Positions 35,355 to 43,473 of a DNA stretch of 64,000 bases are shown in pieces. Source of the DNA: Motiliproteus sp. SC1-56 (lineage in GTDB: Bacteria > Pseudomonadota > Gammaproteobacteria > Pseudomonadales > Balneatricaceae); assembly GCF_017309075.1 (NCBI RefSeq), contig NZ_JAEMGS010000011.1, forward strand, positions 1 to 64,000. Reading direction: 5' to 3'. Each line of letters starts with the position of its first letter. Position 1 is the first letter of the stretch. The notes beneath the pieces are model-generated. The model made no database searches, was not told where the DNA came from, and saw only the letters and a program-made list of their open reading frames with translations. Both the position numbers and the translations under genes were made by a program.

Positions 35355-35665
35355 CCCAGTGCTTTTTCCAGGCGGCGGGCGAAGACCTCCATCTCCTTGA
35401 CCGCCTGCAGATCCCCGGCCTCCTCGGCCGCCGATATGCCTTTTCGGTAGGTCTTTAGCGCCAGCTCGGGCAGATCCTGCTGCTGGTAGGCCCGCCCCAG
35501 CAGCTTCCAGGCCGCCGAATAGCCCGGCTTCTGCTCAAGGCAGGCCTCCAGGTGTTCGGCGGCCGAGACCGGCTGCCCCGCGTTCAGGTAAGCGTTACCC
35601 AAGCCAAAGCGCAGCTCCGGGCTGTCTTTGCCCTCGGCGAGCAGTTTTTCCAGACCTGCGATCAT
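35351..35665 (-). CDS. Small TPR-repeat protein
   Basis: A 104-residue helical protein with two to three tetratricopeptide repeats (LRFGLGNAYLNAGQPVSAAEHLEACLEQKPGYSAAWKLLGRAY pattern across residues 18-62, then a third, partial repeat). The ATG follows GGAGG. It overlaps nfi by four bases. Similar small TPR proteins are common and have no assigned function; a scaffold role is likely. Confidence 0.8.
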   Translation of the reverse strand: MIAGLEKLLAEGKDSPELRFGLGNAYLNAGQPVSAAEHLEACLEQKPGYSAAWKLLGRAYQQQDLPELALKTYRKGISAAEEAGDLQAVKEMEVFARRLEKALG

Positions 35666-35783
35666 TTTCCTCCTCCCATCCGTTCCTTTTACGTCGGCGC
35701 GTTATACTTAGGGTCGCCTTAAGCGTAGCAACCCCAATGCACCCGCTGCCGGAACCTTCTCGGTACGGTGAAGGAGAAGCGAC

Positions 35784-36299
35784 ATGACCATGTCGATGAC
35801 CCTCAGCGAATACCTCGCCGACCATCATGCCGACTACAACCTTCTCAAGCACAAGCACACCACCAACGCCTTCGATACCGCCTACACAGCGCATATTCCG
35901 ATGGAGCACCTGGCCAAAGCCGTCGTACTCGAAGATACCGACGGGCACCACCTGATGGCGGTCGTGCCCTCCATGCGCCGGCTCAAACTGCGCCGCATCA
36001 ACCGCAAGCTCGGGCGTAACTTCCGGCTGGTGAGCGAGGTGGAGCTCAAAGCCTTGTTCCAGGACTGTGATTTGGGCGCAATCCCCGCCATGGGACAGGC
36101 ATACGAGATGGACACCATCTGCGACGAAGATCTGCTCAACCAGCCCTATGTGTACATTGAAGCCGGAGACCACGAAGAGCTGATCAAGCTCGAGCGGGCT
36201 GAATTCCAGCGCCTGATGAGCGGTCAGTTGCACGACTATATCAGCCTCGACTCTCCTACCCACTCCCCCTACCAGGACGCCGATCTGCGCCACTATTGA
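35784..36299 (+). CDS. YbaK/EbsC-type aminoacyl-tRNA deacylase-like protein
   Basis: A 171-residue protein of the YbaK/ProX superfamily of aminoacyl-tRNA trans-editing deacylases. The core pattern is present: the AKAVVLEDTDGHHLMAVVPS block with the conserved Lys, then LRRINRKLGRNFRLVSEVELKALFQDCDLGAIPAMGQ. The N-terminus (MTLSEYLADHHADYNLLKHKHT) and acidic C-terminal tail are those of the long Pseudomonas-type YbaK proteins. The ATG has AAGGAGA upstream; two more in-frame ATGs follow within five codons. The aminoacyl-tRNA target is unknown. Confidence 0.82.
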   Translation: MTMSMTLSEYLADHHADYNLLKHKHTTNAFDTAYTAHIPMEHLAKAVVLEDTDGHHLMAVVPSMRRLKLRRINRKLGRNFRLVSEVELKALFQDCDLGAIPAMGQAYEMDTICDEDLLNQPYVYIEAGDHEELIKLERAEFQRLMSGQLHDYISLDSPTHSPYQDADLRHY

Positions 36300-36303
36300 T
36301 TCG

Positions 36304-36331
36304 GCAAGGGGCGGCTGGCGCCGCCCCTTGC
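36304..36331. terminator. 12-bp perfect hairpin after the YbaK-like gene
   Basis: GCAAGGGGCGGC, a TGGC loop and GCCGCCCCTTGC form an unbroken 12-pair stem five bases past the stop codon. There is no T-run, so it may stop polymerase weakly or protect the mRNA end. Confidence 0.5.
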
Positions 36332-36337
36332 GCCGAA

Positions 36338-36351
36338 CTGACTTAGATCAA
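36338..36351 (+). promoter_or_regulatory. FNR/Anr box upstream of the hemerythrin operon
   Basis: CTGACTTAGATCAA matches the Anr/FNR/Dnr consensus TTGAC/T-N4-ATCAA at nine of ten positions if C at -5 of Anr sites is allowed. It lies 57 bases upstream of the hemerythrin ATG, a normal activating distance. Confidence 0.6.
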
Positions 36352-36407
36352 GGCAGCGCCGGTTGCGCCCGCTGATACTGCGCTGACTCAACCGGGAGAA
36401 GCCAAGC

Positions 36408-36848
36408 ATGAGCACCATCACCGATATCATGACCCACGAACATCGCCACTGCGATGACCTTTTTACCGCCGCGGAGGGAGCCGCATCCGAACAGAACTGG
36501 GCCGAGGCCGACGGGGCCTGGACGCAGTTTCGTGATGCACTGCTGACCCACTTGGCGCGCGAAGAGACGGTGCTGTTCCCGGCCTTTGAGTCCCAGACCG
36601 GGCAGACCCAGGGCCCCACGGCGGTGATGCGGATGGAACACCAGCAGATGCGCGCCCTGGTTGAAGAGATCAACGAGGCGCTGCGGAACCGCGCCGACGA
36701 GGAATTTCTCGGGCTGACCGAAACCCTGATGGTACTGATGCAACAGCACAACATGAAAGAGGAGCAGATTCTCTACCCCATGTCCGACCAGGTGCTGGTC
36801 GCGGATTCACAGCTGTTGGAACAGATGCGGCAGGTCACCACCGCTTGA
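36408..36848 (+). CDS. Hemerythrin-domain protein
   Basis: A 146-residue four-helix bundle of the hemerythrin HHE type. The di-iron ligands are visible in order: MTHEHRHCD, LTHLAREETVLFPAFE, MEHQQMRALVEEI and QQHNMKEEQILYPM. Such stand-alone hemerythrins bind oxygen or nitric oxide and are often controlled by Anr, Dnr or NsrR. GGGAG lies upstream of the ATG. Its stop codon overlaps the next ATG (TGATG), so it is co-translated with the DUF2249 and NnrS-like genes. Confidence 0.88.
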   Translation: MSTITDIMTHEHRHCDDLFTAAEGAASEQNWAEADGAWTQFRDALLTHLAREETVLFPAFESQTGQTQGPTAVMRMEHQQMRALVEEINEALRNRADEEFLGLTETLMVLMQQHNMKEEQILYPMSDQVLVADSQLLEQMRQVTTA

Positions 36849-37129
36849 TGCCCACCCTGCTCGCCCCCCTTGATGTCAGCGACCTGGCGCCGCCGGAGCC
36901 ATTGGAGCGGATTCTGGTTACGCTGCGAAACCTCGGCCCGGACGAGGTGCTGAAAGTGCATCATCGCCGCGAACCGCGCCCGCTTTTCCCCCTCTTGCTG
37001 GAGAACGGTTTTCACTACCTGTGCCGACAGCAAGGCGAGGCCGCGTTTCGCATCTATATCTGGCACGCCGACAGCGGGGACTTAACGGCTTTCTGCCTGG
37101 CGGACCTGCGGGCCGAGGCAATACCGTGA
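36848..37129 (+). CDS. DUF2249 domain protein
   Basis: A 93-residue protein of the DUF2249 family (LDVSDLAPPEPLERILVTLRNLGPDEVLKVHHRREPRPLFPLL, related to the SirA/TusA fold). DUF2249 proteins regularly neighbour hemerythrins, NnrS and denitrification genes and are predicted to act in nitric-oxide or nitrogen-oxide metabolism. It overlaps the genes on both sides by a few bases. No catalytic Cys equivalent to that of TusA is obvious; a single Cys occurs in the middle (HYLCRQ). Confidence 0.8.
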   Translation: MPTLLAPLDVSDLAPPEPLERILVTLRNLGPDEVLKVHHRREPRPLFPLLLENGFHYLCRQQGEAAFRIYIWHADSGDLTAFCLADLRAEAIP

Positions 37130-38436
37130 ACCTCGCCGGCCTTTCACTGGACAACATTCCGCCCCTGCGCACGCCCCTGGGCTTCTTCCTACTCGCCCCC
37201 GTGTTCGGAATGTTGGCGGCCCTGGTGCTGATACTGGATCCCGGCGCGCTGAGCAGCCGCTGGCAACCCGGCATGCTGGCCTTTACCCACCTGCTGACCC
37301 TGGGGTTTGGCGCCCAGGTAGTGGTTGGCGCACTGTTTCAGGTGCTGCCGGTGATCAGCAACCAGGCAATCCCCGCCGGTGCCACCCTCGCCCCCTGGAT
37401 TCGAGCCGCACTGGGCCTGGGAGCGTTCAGCTTGGCGCTGGGCTTTATCAGCGCCAATGGCTGGCTTTTTGCGCTGGCCCTTGGGTTGTTGGGCGCGGCC
37501 CTGGGCACCTTCGGCGCAGCGCTTGCGCTGGGCGTCTCGAGGATTCGCCCCTGGCGCGACAGCAGTCGCGGCGTTGCCCTGGCCCTTGTGGCGCTCATTA
37601 CCACCCTGGTCCTCGGTGCCGTTCAGGCATCGCCGCGATTCGCGCCGGAGCTTGGACTCTACCGGCTTCAGCAGACCGACCTTCACGCGCTCTGGGGGGG
37701 GCTCGGCTGGTGCCTGCTGCTGATCATGGCGGTGAGCTACCAGGTAATTCCGATGTTTCATGTCGCCCCGGCCTTTCCGGCACGCGCGGCCCAATGGTTA
37801 CCGTCAGCGCTGTTCGTCGCCCTCCTAACAACCTCGCTGGCCGAGGCCGGGGCACTGGAGAACCTCGCGCTGGGCGTCGGGCTGCTGCTCTGTCTGCTTT
37901 ACGGCGCCACCGCGCTTTACATTCTGAGCCGGCGCAAGCGCAAGCTGGTTGATTACACGGTACGCTTCTGGCAACTCGGCCTCGTCCACCTGCTGGCGGT
38001 ATCCCTGCTGGGACTCTACGGGCTTGGAACCGGCGGGACGGTGGATAGCCGCTGGATGGGACTGGCGTGGGGGCTCGGTTTTGTCGGCTCGGTGATGCTG
38101 GGCATGTTGCAAAAAATACTGCCGTTTCTGATTTACCTGCACCTGCAGCGCGCCTGGATGAAAAATCCGATGAGCAGCGCGGCCCTGCCCAACATGAAAT
38201 CACTGATCCCCACCCCCGCGTCCAGGCGTCAGTGGCAGTTCCACTTAAGCGCCCTGGGAGGGCTCTACGGGGCCCTTGTCTGGCCTGTGCTGACACCCCT
38301 GGCGGGGGCGCTTCTGTTCGCCGACTTCGCTTGGCTGACCCGCTGCCTGCACCAGGCCCACGGCCGCTACCAAACCACCCTTGATTCAATGACAGCGGCC
38401 GGCGAGCCCGCCCCCTGCAATAACGGCGACCGCTAA
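37126..38436 (+). CDS. NnrS-like multi-spanning membrane protein
   Basis: A 436-residue protein with about 12 hydrophobic helices. The GTG at 37126 overlaps the upstream stop (GTGA) and begins the hydrophobic N-terminus. Histidines recur at helix ends (FTHLLTLGFGAQ, DLHALWGGLGW, PMFHVAPAF, LVHLLAVSLL, YLHLQRAW), as in NnrS and heme-copper-oxidase-like proteins that bind heme and counter nitrosative stress. Family membership is by this pattern and by its operon partners, not by a clean motif, so NnrS itself is not certain. Expected to act with the hemerythrin and DUF2249 proteins under low oxygen or NO. Confidence 0.65.
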   Translation: MNLAGLSLDNIPPLRTPLGFFLLAPVFGMLAALVLILDPGALSSRWQPGMLAFTHLLTLGFGAQVVVGALFQVLPVISNQAIPAGATLAPWIRAALGLGAFSLALGFISANGWLFALALGLLGAALGTFGAALALGVSRIRPWRDSSRGVALALVALITTLVLGAVQASPRFAPELGLYRLQQTDLHALWGGLGWCLLLIMAVSYQVIPMFHVAPAFPARAAQWLPSALFVALLTTSLAEAGALENLALGVGLLLCLLYGATALYILSRRKRKLVDYTVRFWQLGLVHLLAVSLLGLYGLGTGGTVDSRWMGLAWGLGFVGSVMLGMLQKILPFLIYLHLQRAWMKNPMSSAALPNMKSLIPTPASRRQWQFHLSALGGLYGALVWPVLTPLAGALLFADFAWLTRCLHQAHGRYQTTLDSMTAAGEPAPCNNGDR

Positions 38437-38675
38437 CCGCGGCTCCTAACCACGTCAAAAAGGGAGCGAGCGACACCCGGGGCGGATCCTTCCCGCCCTT
38501 CCCCCGTCTCCTCGCTCCAATCGGTCAGACCCCGGGCCTAGCCTCTCCCGCCCTGCCGGGCTATGCTTCTGTTTTTATGAGCTTTTGATTGGTTGCCTGT
38601 AACATCGCCAGCTTCACGAGGTCAGTAAGGCAAAACGATACCGCGCCCCTTTATCCTTGGAGAAACACCAGCCCT

Positions 38676-40850
38676 ATGAGATTTTCGAAGCTGTTACTCC
38701 TGTGTGCACTGGTGGTTCTGGTCGCCCTGTTCTTCGTCCTCGACCTGTCCCAATACCTGAACCTGGATTATCTGAAGTCGCATCAGGCACAGTTCGACCG
38801 CTACTATGCGCAACACCCCTGGAGCGCCGCCGGCACCTTCTTCCTGATTTACGTGGCCGTCACCGGACTGTCGCTGCCCGGCGCCGCGGTGATGACCCTG
38901 CTGGCCGGTGCCCTCTTCGGGCTCGGCTGGGGCACCCTGCTGGTCTCCTTCGCCAGCTCCATCGGCGCCACCATCGCGTTTCTCTGCTCTCGTTACCTGT
39001 TACGCGACTGGGTCCAGAACCGTTTCAATAAGCAGCTGGAGGCCATCAATCGGGGCATTCGGCGCGACGGACCCTTTTACCTGTTCACCCTTCGCCTGGT
39101 ACCGGTGTTTCCGTTCTTCGTCATCAACCTGGTGATGGGGCTCACCAAACTCCACACCCGGACTTTTTACTGGGTCAGCCAACTGGGTATGCTGGCAGGC
39201 ACGCTGGTGTACGTGAACGCAGGGACCCAGCTCAGCCAGGTGCAGAGCCTCTCGGGTGTTTTCTCGCCGGAGCTGCTCCTCTCGTTCACCCTGCTGGGGC
39301 TGTTTCCGCTGCTGGCGCGCTGGGTCACCCAATTTTTGCGGTCGCGGCGGGTCTACAAAGGGTTCAGCCGGCCCGCGCGCTACGACACCAACCTGGTGGT
39401 TATCGGCGCCGGCTCCGCAGGCTTGGTGTCCGCCTATATCGCCGCCGCCGTCAAGGCGCGGGTCACCCTGATCGAAAAGCACCGCATGGGGGGCGACTGT
39501 CTGAACACCGGTTGCGTCCCCTCAAAAGCCCTGATTCGCTCGACCCGCTTTATCGCCGAAAGCCGCCGCTGCGAGTCACTGGGTATCGATCGCGCGGAAC
39601 TGAGTTACGACTTCGCCCGCATCATGGAGCGGGTGCAGCGGGTGATTAAAAAAGTCGAACCCCACGACTCGGTGGAGCGCTACACCGGCCTCGGCGTCGA
39701 GTGCGTGCAGGGCCGGGCGCGAATTCTCTCGCCCTTTGAGGTGGAGGTCGAGGGACGGCGCATCACCACCCGCAGCATCATCATTGCCACCGGCGCACGC
39801 CCGGCGCTGCCCGCCATCGAGGGCATCGAGGCCATGGACCCGCTGACCTCCGACACCGTCTGGGAGCTGCGCGAACTACCGCGCCGGCTGTTGATTCTGG
39901 GTGGCGGTCCCATCGCCGCCGAGCTGGGCCAGTGCTTTGCCAGGCTCGGCAGCCGGGTGACCCTGGTTCTGCGCGGTCCGCGCATCCTCGCCAAGGAGGA
40001 CCCGGAGGTCAGCCAAGAAGTCCTCAAGCGGCTGCGCAAGGAGGGTGTTGATGTACGCCTGGAACACCGGATGCTGGCATTTGCCGAGGAAGCAGGTGAA
40101 TGCCACCTGCGCTGCGAGCACCGGGGTGAAACCCTTAACGTCCGCTTCGACCGCCTGTTGGTGGCAACGGGACGCAAACCCAACGTGGAGGGCTTTGGCC
40201 TCGAGAACCTGGGCATTCCCCTCGCAGAAAACGGCACCCTGGAGGTCAACGACGCCCTCCAGACCCGTTATCCGAATATCTACGCCTGCGGCGATGTCGC
40301 CGGCCCTTACCAGTTCACCCACGCCGCGGCCCACCAGGCCTGGTACGCGGTGGTCAACGCCCTGTTCGGGTTCGCCAAAACGTTTCGCGTTGACTACCGG
40401 GTTATTCCCGCCGTCACTTTCACGGAACCGGAGGTGGCACGAGTGGGGCTCAATGAGTCAGAGGCCCGAGCCCAGGGAGTTGAGTACGAGGTCACCCGCT
40501 TCGACCTTGGCGAACTGGACCGTGCCATTGCCGACGAGGCGGACGAGGGTTTCATCAAGGTCCTGACCGCGCCCGGCAAGGACCGAATCCTGGGGGCCAC
40601 CATCGTCGGCACGCACGCCGGGGAGCTGATCAGCGAGTACGTTACCGCGATGCGCCACAACCTGGGTTTGAACAAGCTGCTGGGGACCATTCATGCCTAC
40701 CCCACCCTGACCGAGGCCAACAAGTACGCGGCCGGTGAGTGGAAGCGCAACCATGCCCCCCGGGGGCTGCTCACCTGGGTGGCGCGTTTTCACCGCTGGC
40801 GCCGAGGCGGTGACGTTTCTCAACAGCACCGGGAAAGGACCAGCCGCTAG
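38676..40850 (+). CDS. TVP38/DedA-like membrane domain fused to a disulfide-type flavoprotein reductase
   Basis: A 724-residue fusion. Residues 1-240 are a TVP38/TMEM64 (VTT) membrane domain: an N-terminal anchor, then GLSLPGAAVMTLLAGALFGLGWGT, SIGATIAFLCSRYLLRDWV and LRLVPVFPFFVINLVMGL. Residues 250-724 are a class I pyridine-nucleotide disulfide oxidoreductase close to mercuric reductase: LVVIGAGSAGLVSA, the redox pair Cys275/Cys280 in CLNTGCVPSK, a second Rossmann motif (LLILGGGPIAAELGQ) and a YPTLTEANK end. It lacks MerA's N-terminal metal-binding domain and C-terminal Cys pair. It faces the radical SAM/glycosyltransferase operon. The substrate is unknown. Confidence 0.85.
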   Translation: MRFSKLLLLCALVVLVALFFVLDLSQYLNLDYLKSHQAQFDRYYAQHPWSAAGTFFLIYVAVTGLSLPGAAVMTLLAGALFGLGWGTLLVSFASSIGATIAFLCSRYLLRDWVQNRFNKQLEAINRGIRRDGPFYLFTLRLVPVFPFFVINLVMGLTKLHTRTFYWVSQLGMLAGTLVYVNAGTQLSQVQSLSGVFSPELLLSFTLLGLFPLLARWVTQFLRSRRVYKGFSRPARYDTNLVVIGAGSAGLVSAYIAAAVKARVTLIEKHRMGGDCLNTGCVPSKALIRSTRFIAESRRCESLGIDRAELSYDFARIMERVQRVIKKVEPHDSVERYTGLGVECVQGRARILSPFEVEVEGRRITTRSIIIATGARPALPAIEGIEAMDPLTSDTVWELRELPRRLLILGGGPIAAELGQCFARLGSRVTLVLRGPRILAKEDPEVSQEVLKRLRKEGVDVRLEHRMLAFAEEAGECHLRCEHRGETLNVRFDRLLVATGRKPNVEGFGLENLGIPLAENGTLEVNDALQTRYPNIYACGDVAGPYQFTHAAAHQAWYAVVNALFGFAKTFRVDYRVIPAVTFTEPEVARVGLNESEARAQGVEYEVTRFDLGELDRAIADEADEGFIKVLTAPGKDRILGATIVGTHAGELISEYVTAMRHNLGLNKLLGTIHAYPTLTEANKYAAGEWKRNHAPRGLLTWVARFHRWRRGGDVSQQHRERTSR

Positions 40851-40887
40851 ACGTTCAGCGCCCCTTCCCGGCTCTCAACAGCGGATG

Positions 40888-41619
40888 TCAGCGCCCCAGC
40901 AGGAGTAACCAGAGCTGCGGCAGGGCTTGGCGCAACCAGAGCCACTGGTAACGCCAGGTCAGGCGCCCCCAGCCAACCTGGCGGTATTTGCGGGCGCTGG
41001 TGAGCAACGGGGCCGGACACAGACGCGGGGACAGGCCGGACCGTCGCGCGCGCCAGAGAAGCAGGTGGTCTTCCCCGTAAAGGGCTTGCTCGCAATACCC
41101 TCCCAGTTCCCAGAAGCGCTGACGTTCAAGGCAAAAACCCTGATCGCCAAAGGGAATTCCCAGCAGGTTGGCCCGTAAGGCCACTCCCCACTCGTTGAAG
41201 CGCATGGCGCCCGGGCCGTCATTCATAAACCGGAGCCGGCAAAATAGCAGCGCCCGGGAGTGAAGCCTCAGCGCTTGCTGCAGGGCAGTCACCAGCTCCG
41301 GCCCGAAGCCCGAGTCGACGTGTAAAAACCAGAGATAATGCCCACGCGCCAGCTTGGCGCCGGCATTCATCTGTCGCCCTCGGCCGGCAGTTGTTTCATG
41401 CCAGACAAAGGGACGGGCCAGAACCTTCGAGTCGTGTTGCTGAGGACCAAAACGTGAACGATTCTCGGGGCACCCCACCAACACCACCTCCCAGCTTGGA
41501 GGCAGCAACAGCAGGTCACCCGACAAGCGGCCGAGGCCGGTCTCGGCGGGCCCCAGAGGGATGATGACAGATACAGACGGGGACGCGGCACTCGTTTGCG
41601 TCGGCAAGGAAACCGCCAC
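40888..41619 (-). CDS. Family-2 glycosyltransferase (TIGR04283-like)
   Basis: A 243-residue GT-A glycosyltransferase. VSVIIPLGPAETGL begins the nucleotide-binding fold, AGRGRQMNAGAKLARGHYLWFLHVDS carries the family's Gly-Arg-Gly-Arg-Gln-Met-Asn signature and the DxD-like end, and GDQGFCLERQRFWELGGY is the acceptor-side block. The pattern fits the TIGR04283 group that NCBI ties to arsenosugar biosynthesis. It follows the phosphorylase gene with one base between, so it is the last gene of a four-gene operon. Confidence 0.8.
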   Translation of the reverse strand: MAVSLPTQTSAASPSVSVIIPLGPAETGLGRLSGDLLLLPPSWEVVLVGCPENRSRFGPQQHDSKVLARPFVWHETTAGRGRQMNAGAKLARGHYLWFLHVDSGFGPELVTALQQALRLHSRALLFCRLRFMNDGPGAMRFNEWGVALRANLLGIPFGDQGFCLERQRFWELGGYCEQALYGEDHLLLWRARRSGLSPRLCPAPLLTSARKYRQVGWGRLTWRYQWLWLRQALPQLWLLLLGR

Positions 41620-41620
41620 C

Positions 41621-42469
41621 TCAGCGCCGGAGCAGGTTCAGCAGCGCCTGTTGCGCCTCGTTCAGACTCTCCCGGGGCGTGAGCACGGCGCTGTCCAGGC
41701 TGTGGCGACAGGTACAATCCTGAGCGCCATCCCACCTCTCGGCCAGGGCTTTGACCACTCCCTTGGCCCTTTCCAGGCTGGCGCCATAACGGGCGATCAC
41801 CTGTTCCACGCTGACATGCTGGGCCGGATCGTCCATCCAGCAGTCGTAATCGGTGGTAATGGACAGGGTCGCGTAACAGAGCTGCGCCTCGCGGGCCAGA
41901 AATACCTCCGGAACATTGGTCATGCCCACCAGGTCACAGTTGGCGGCGTCGCGCAGAAACAGGCTTTCCGCCCGGGTTCCCAGCCGCGGGCCGTCTACAC
42001 AGGCGTATGTCTTGCCCTGGTGAATCGGCCGCTCGAGCCCCTCACCGGCTTCGGCCAGGGCGCGACTCAACTGCCGGCATGTGGGTTCGGCCGTCGACAC
42101 GTGGGCCACCAGTCCCTCCCCAAAGAAGGTTTTATGACGCGGCCCCTTGATGAAGTCAAAGTACTGCGCAGGCACCGCCAGGTCCCCCGGCGCGATCTCC
42201 CGCCTCAGGCTGCCCACGGCGGAAAGGCCAAGCACCCGGGTAGCGCCGGCTTTTTTCAGCGCCCAGATGTTGGCCCGGTAGTTGATCTCCGAGGGCAGCA
42301 ACCGGTGCCCCGCGCCATGGCGGGGCAAAAAGAGCAAGGGCGTGTCCCCAAGCCGTCCTTCTACCACCGGCGCGGAGGGCGCCCCAAACGGGGTTTCAAG
42401 GTGCCGTTCCCGGATCACGGTGAGGCCCTCCAACTGGTAAATTCCGGTCCCGCCGATAATTGCTAGCAC
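41621..42469 (-). CDS. S-methyl-5'-thioadenosine phosphorylase-like enzyme
   Basis: A 282-residue family-2 purine nucleoside phosphorylase. The GTG at 42469 (AAGGAG upstream) gives the normal start AIIGGTGIYQLEGL. The phosphate-site ARHG equivalent is LPRHGAGHR; NYRANIWALKKAGATRVLGLSAVGSLR and MTNVPEVFLAREAQLCYATLSITTDYDCW are MTAP-like, and the Asp of TDYDCW favours an adenine-bearing substrate over 5'-thioinosine. It may therefore cleave methylthioadenosine, 5'-deoxyadenosine or another 5'-substituted adenosine. It sits directly between a radical SAM enzyme and a glycosyltransferase. Confidence 0.85.
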   Translation of the reverse strand: MLAIIGGTGIYQLEGLTVIRERHLETPFGAPSAPVVEGRLGDTPLLFLPRHGAGHRLLPSEINYRANIWALKKAGATRVLGLSAVGSLRREIAPGDLAVPAQYFDFIKGPRHKTFFGEGLVAHVSTAEPTCRQLSRALAEAGEGLERPIHQGKTYACVDGPRLGTRAESLFLRDAANCDLVGMTNVPEVFLAREAQLCYATLSITTDYDCWMDDPAQHVSVEQVIARYGASLERAKGVVKALAERWDGAQDCTCRHSLDSAVLTPRESLNEAQQALLNLLRR

Positions 42470-42512
42470 ACAAGTCTCCTTCGTAGTTCCGTGGTATTCC
42501 GGGGGTGGGGAT

Positions 42513-43424
42513 TTAGGCTTCGCTGCAGGACGCACCGTAGGCGAAACAGCTGTAGCAGCGGTGGTGTTTCATGCTGATGCGCTGCTCCATGGCCTGGCGC
42601 AGCGTGCCGCCCAGATCATAGTCTTCATCGTCGTCCACCAGGGTGCAGGCATAGACCCGCATCTGCCCCTGGCGCTTGACCACCATCTTGCTGTAAGCGC
42701 ACATGAACTGGCGACGCCCCTCTTCGTCCTGGTAGGTGGTCATACAGTGACGGGTGACCTGGGGCACCTGCGGGTGGCTGCCGGGCGTTGCGAAATCCGG
42801 AAATGCCACGAGGTGAAGATCTTCCGGCAGCCCCCGGGCTGCGAGCAAGCGGCGGTAGTCGCTCTCCACCGCGACGCTGTCCTCCCCATCGGCCATATGC
42901 CGTGCCACAGAGACCCGAAACCCCGCCTCGTGCAGCATCGCCATTCCTTTGAGCGCCGCCTCAAAGGTGCCCTCTCCGCGCCCGTCATCGTGGGTAACCT
43001 CATCGGGAGCATCCAGACTGACCCGAAAATGGATGGGATGAAGAGAGTGGCGCAGCGACAGGAGCTGCTCGAAGCGCCGCTGCAGGGGGGCGGTGCCGTT
43101 GGTCAGCACCAGACAGGGACGAAAACGGGACGCATACTCAAGAATCTTAATCAATTGCTTGGCCAGGAAGGGCTCGCCACCGGTAAAGGAGAACTGCTCG
43201 ACGCCCAACTCCAGGGCCTCGTCGATAAACGGCGTCACATCTTCAAAGCGGACCAATTCCAGGCGTTTGTCGCCGGGGGACGAGCCCTCGAGACAGAAGT
43301 CGCAGGCCAGGTTGCAGGCGGTGCCGGTGTGGAACCAGAGTTCGCGCAGGGCATGGGGATCAATATACCCCCGGGGTTCGCCATCTGCGGTTTGAAACCA
43401 GCTTTGCGTTCGAATACGTTGCAT
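42513..43424 (-). CDS. Radical SAM protein with Cys-rich C-terminus
   Basis: A 303-residue radical SAM enzyme. The cluster motif is CNLACDFC (C-x3-C-x2-C) near residue 37, followed by FSFTGGEPFLAKQL (SAM-binding GGE), LVLTNGTAPLQR and HFRVSLDAPDEVTHD. The C-terminal CMTTYQ, FMCAYSKM, YACTLV and CYSCFAYGASC segments could hold one or two auxiliary Fe-S clusters of SPASM-like type. It does not look like canonical ArsS, which has a different C-terminal domain. It is co-directional with the MTAP-like gene 43 bases downstream. The substrate is unknown. Confidence 0.82.
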   Translation of the reverse strand: MQRIRTQSWFQTADGEPRGYIDPHALRELWFHTGTACNLACDFCLEGSSPGDKRLELVRFEDVTPFIDEALELGVEQFSFTGGEPFLAKQLIKILEYASRFRPCLVLTNGTAPLQRRFEQLLSLRHSLHPIHFRVSLDAPDEVTHDDGRGEGTFEAALKGMAMLHEAGFRVSVARHMADGEDSVAVESDYRRLLAARGLPEDLHLVAFPDFATPGSHPQVPQVTRHCMTTYQDEEGRRQFMCAYSKMVVKRQGQMRVYACTLVDDDEDYDLGGTLRQAMEQRISMKHHRCYSCFAYGASCSEA

Positions 43425-43473
43425 CAGTTTCTCTCTTGAAACCTATCTGTTGAAACCTATCTGTTGCAACAAC

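Noticed and set aside
38676-40850. Assignment as mercuric reductase merA
   Set aside because: No heavy-metal-binding domain, no C-terminal Cys pair and no other mer gene; only the shared reductase fold supports it.
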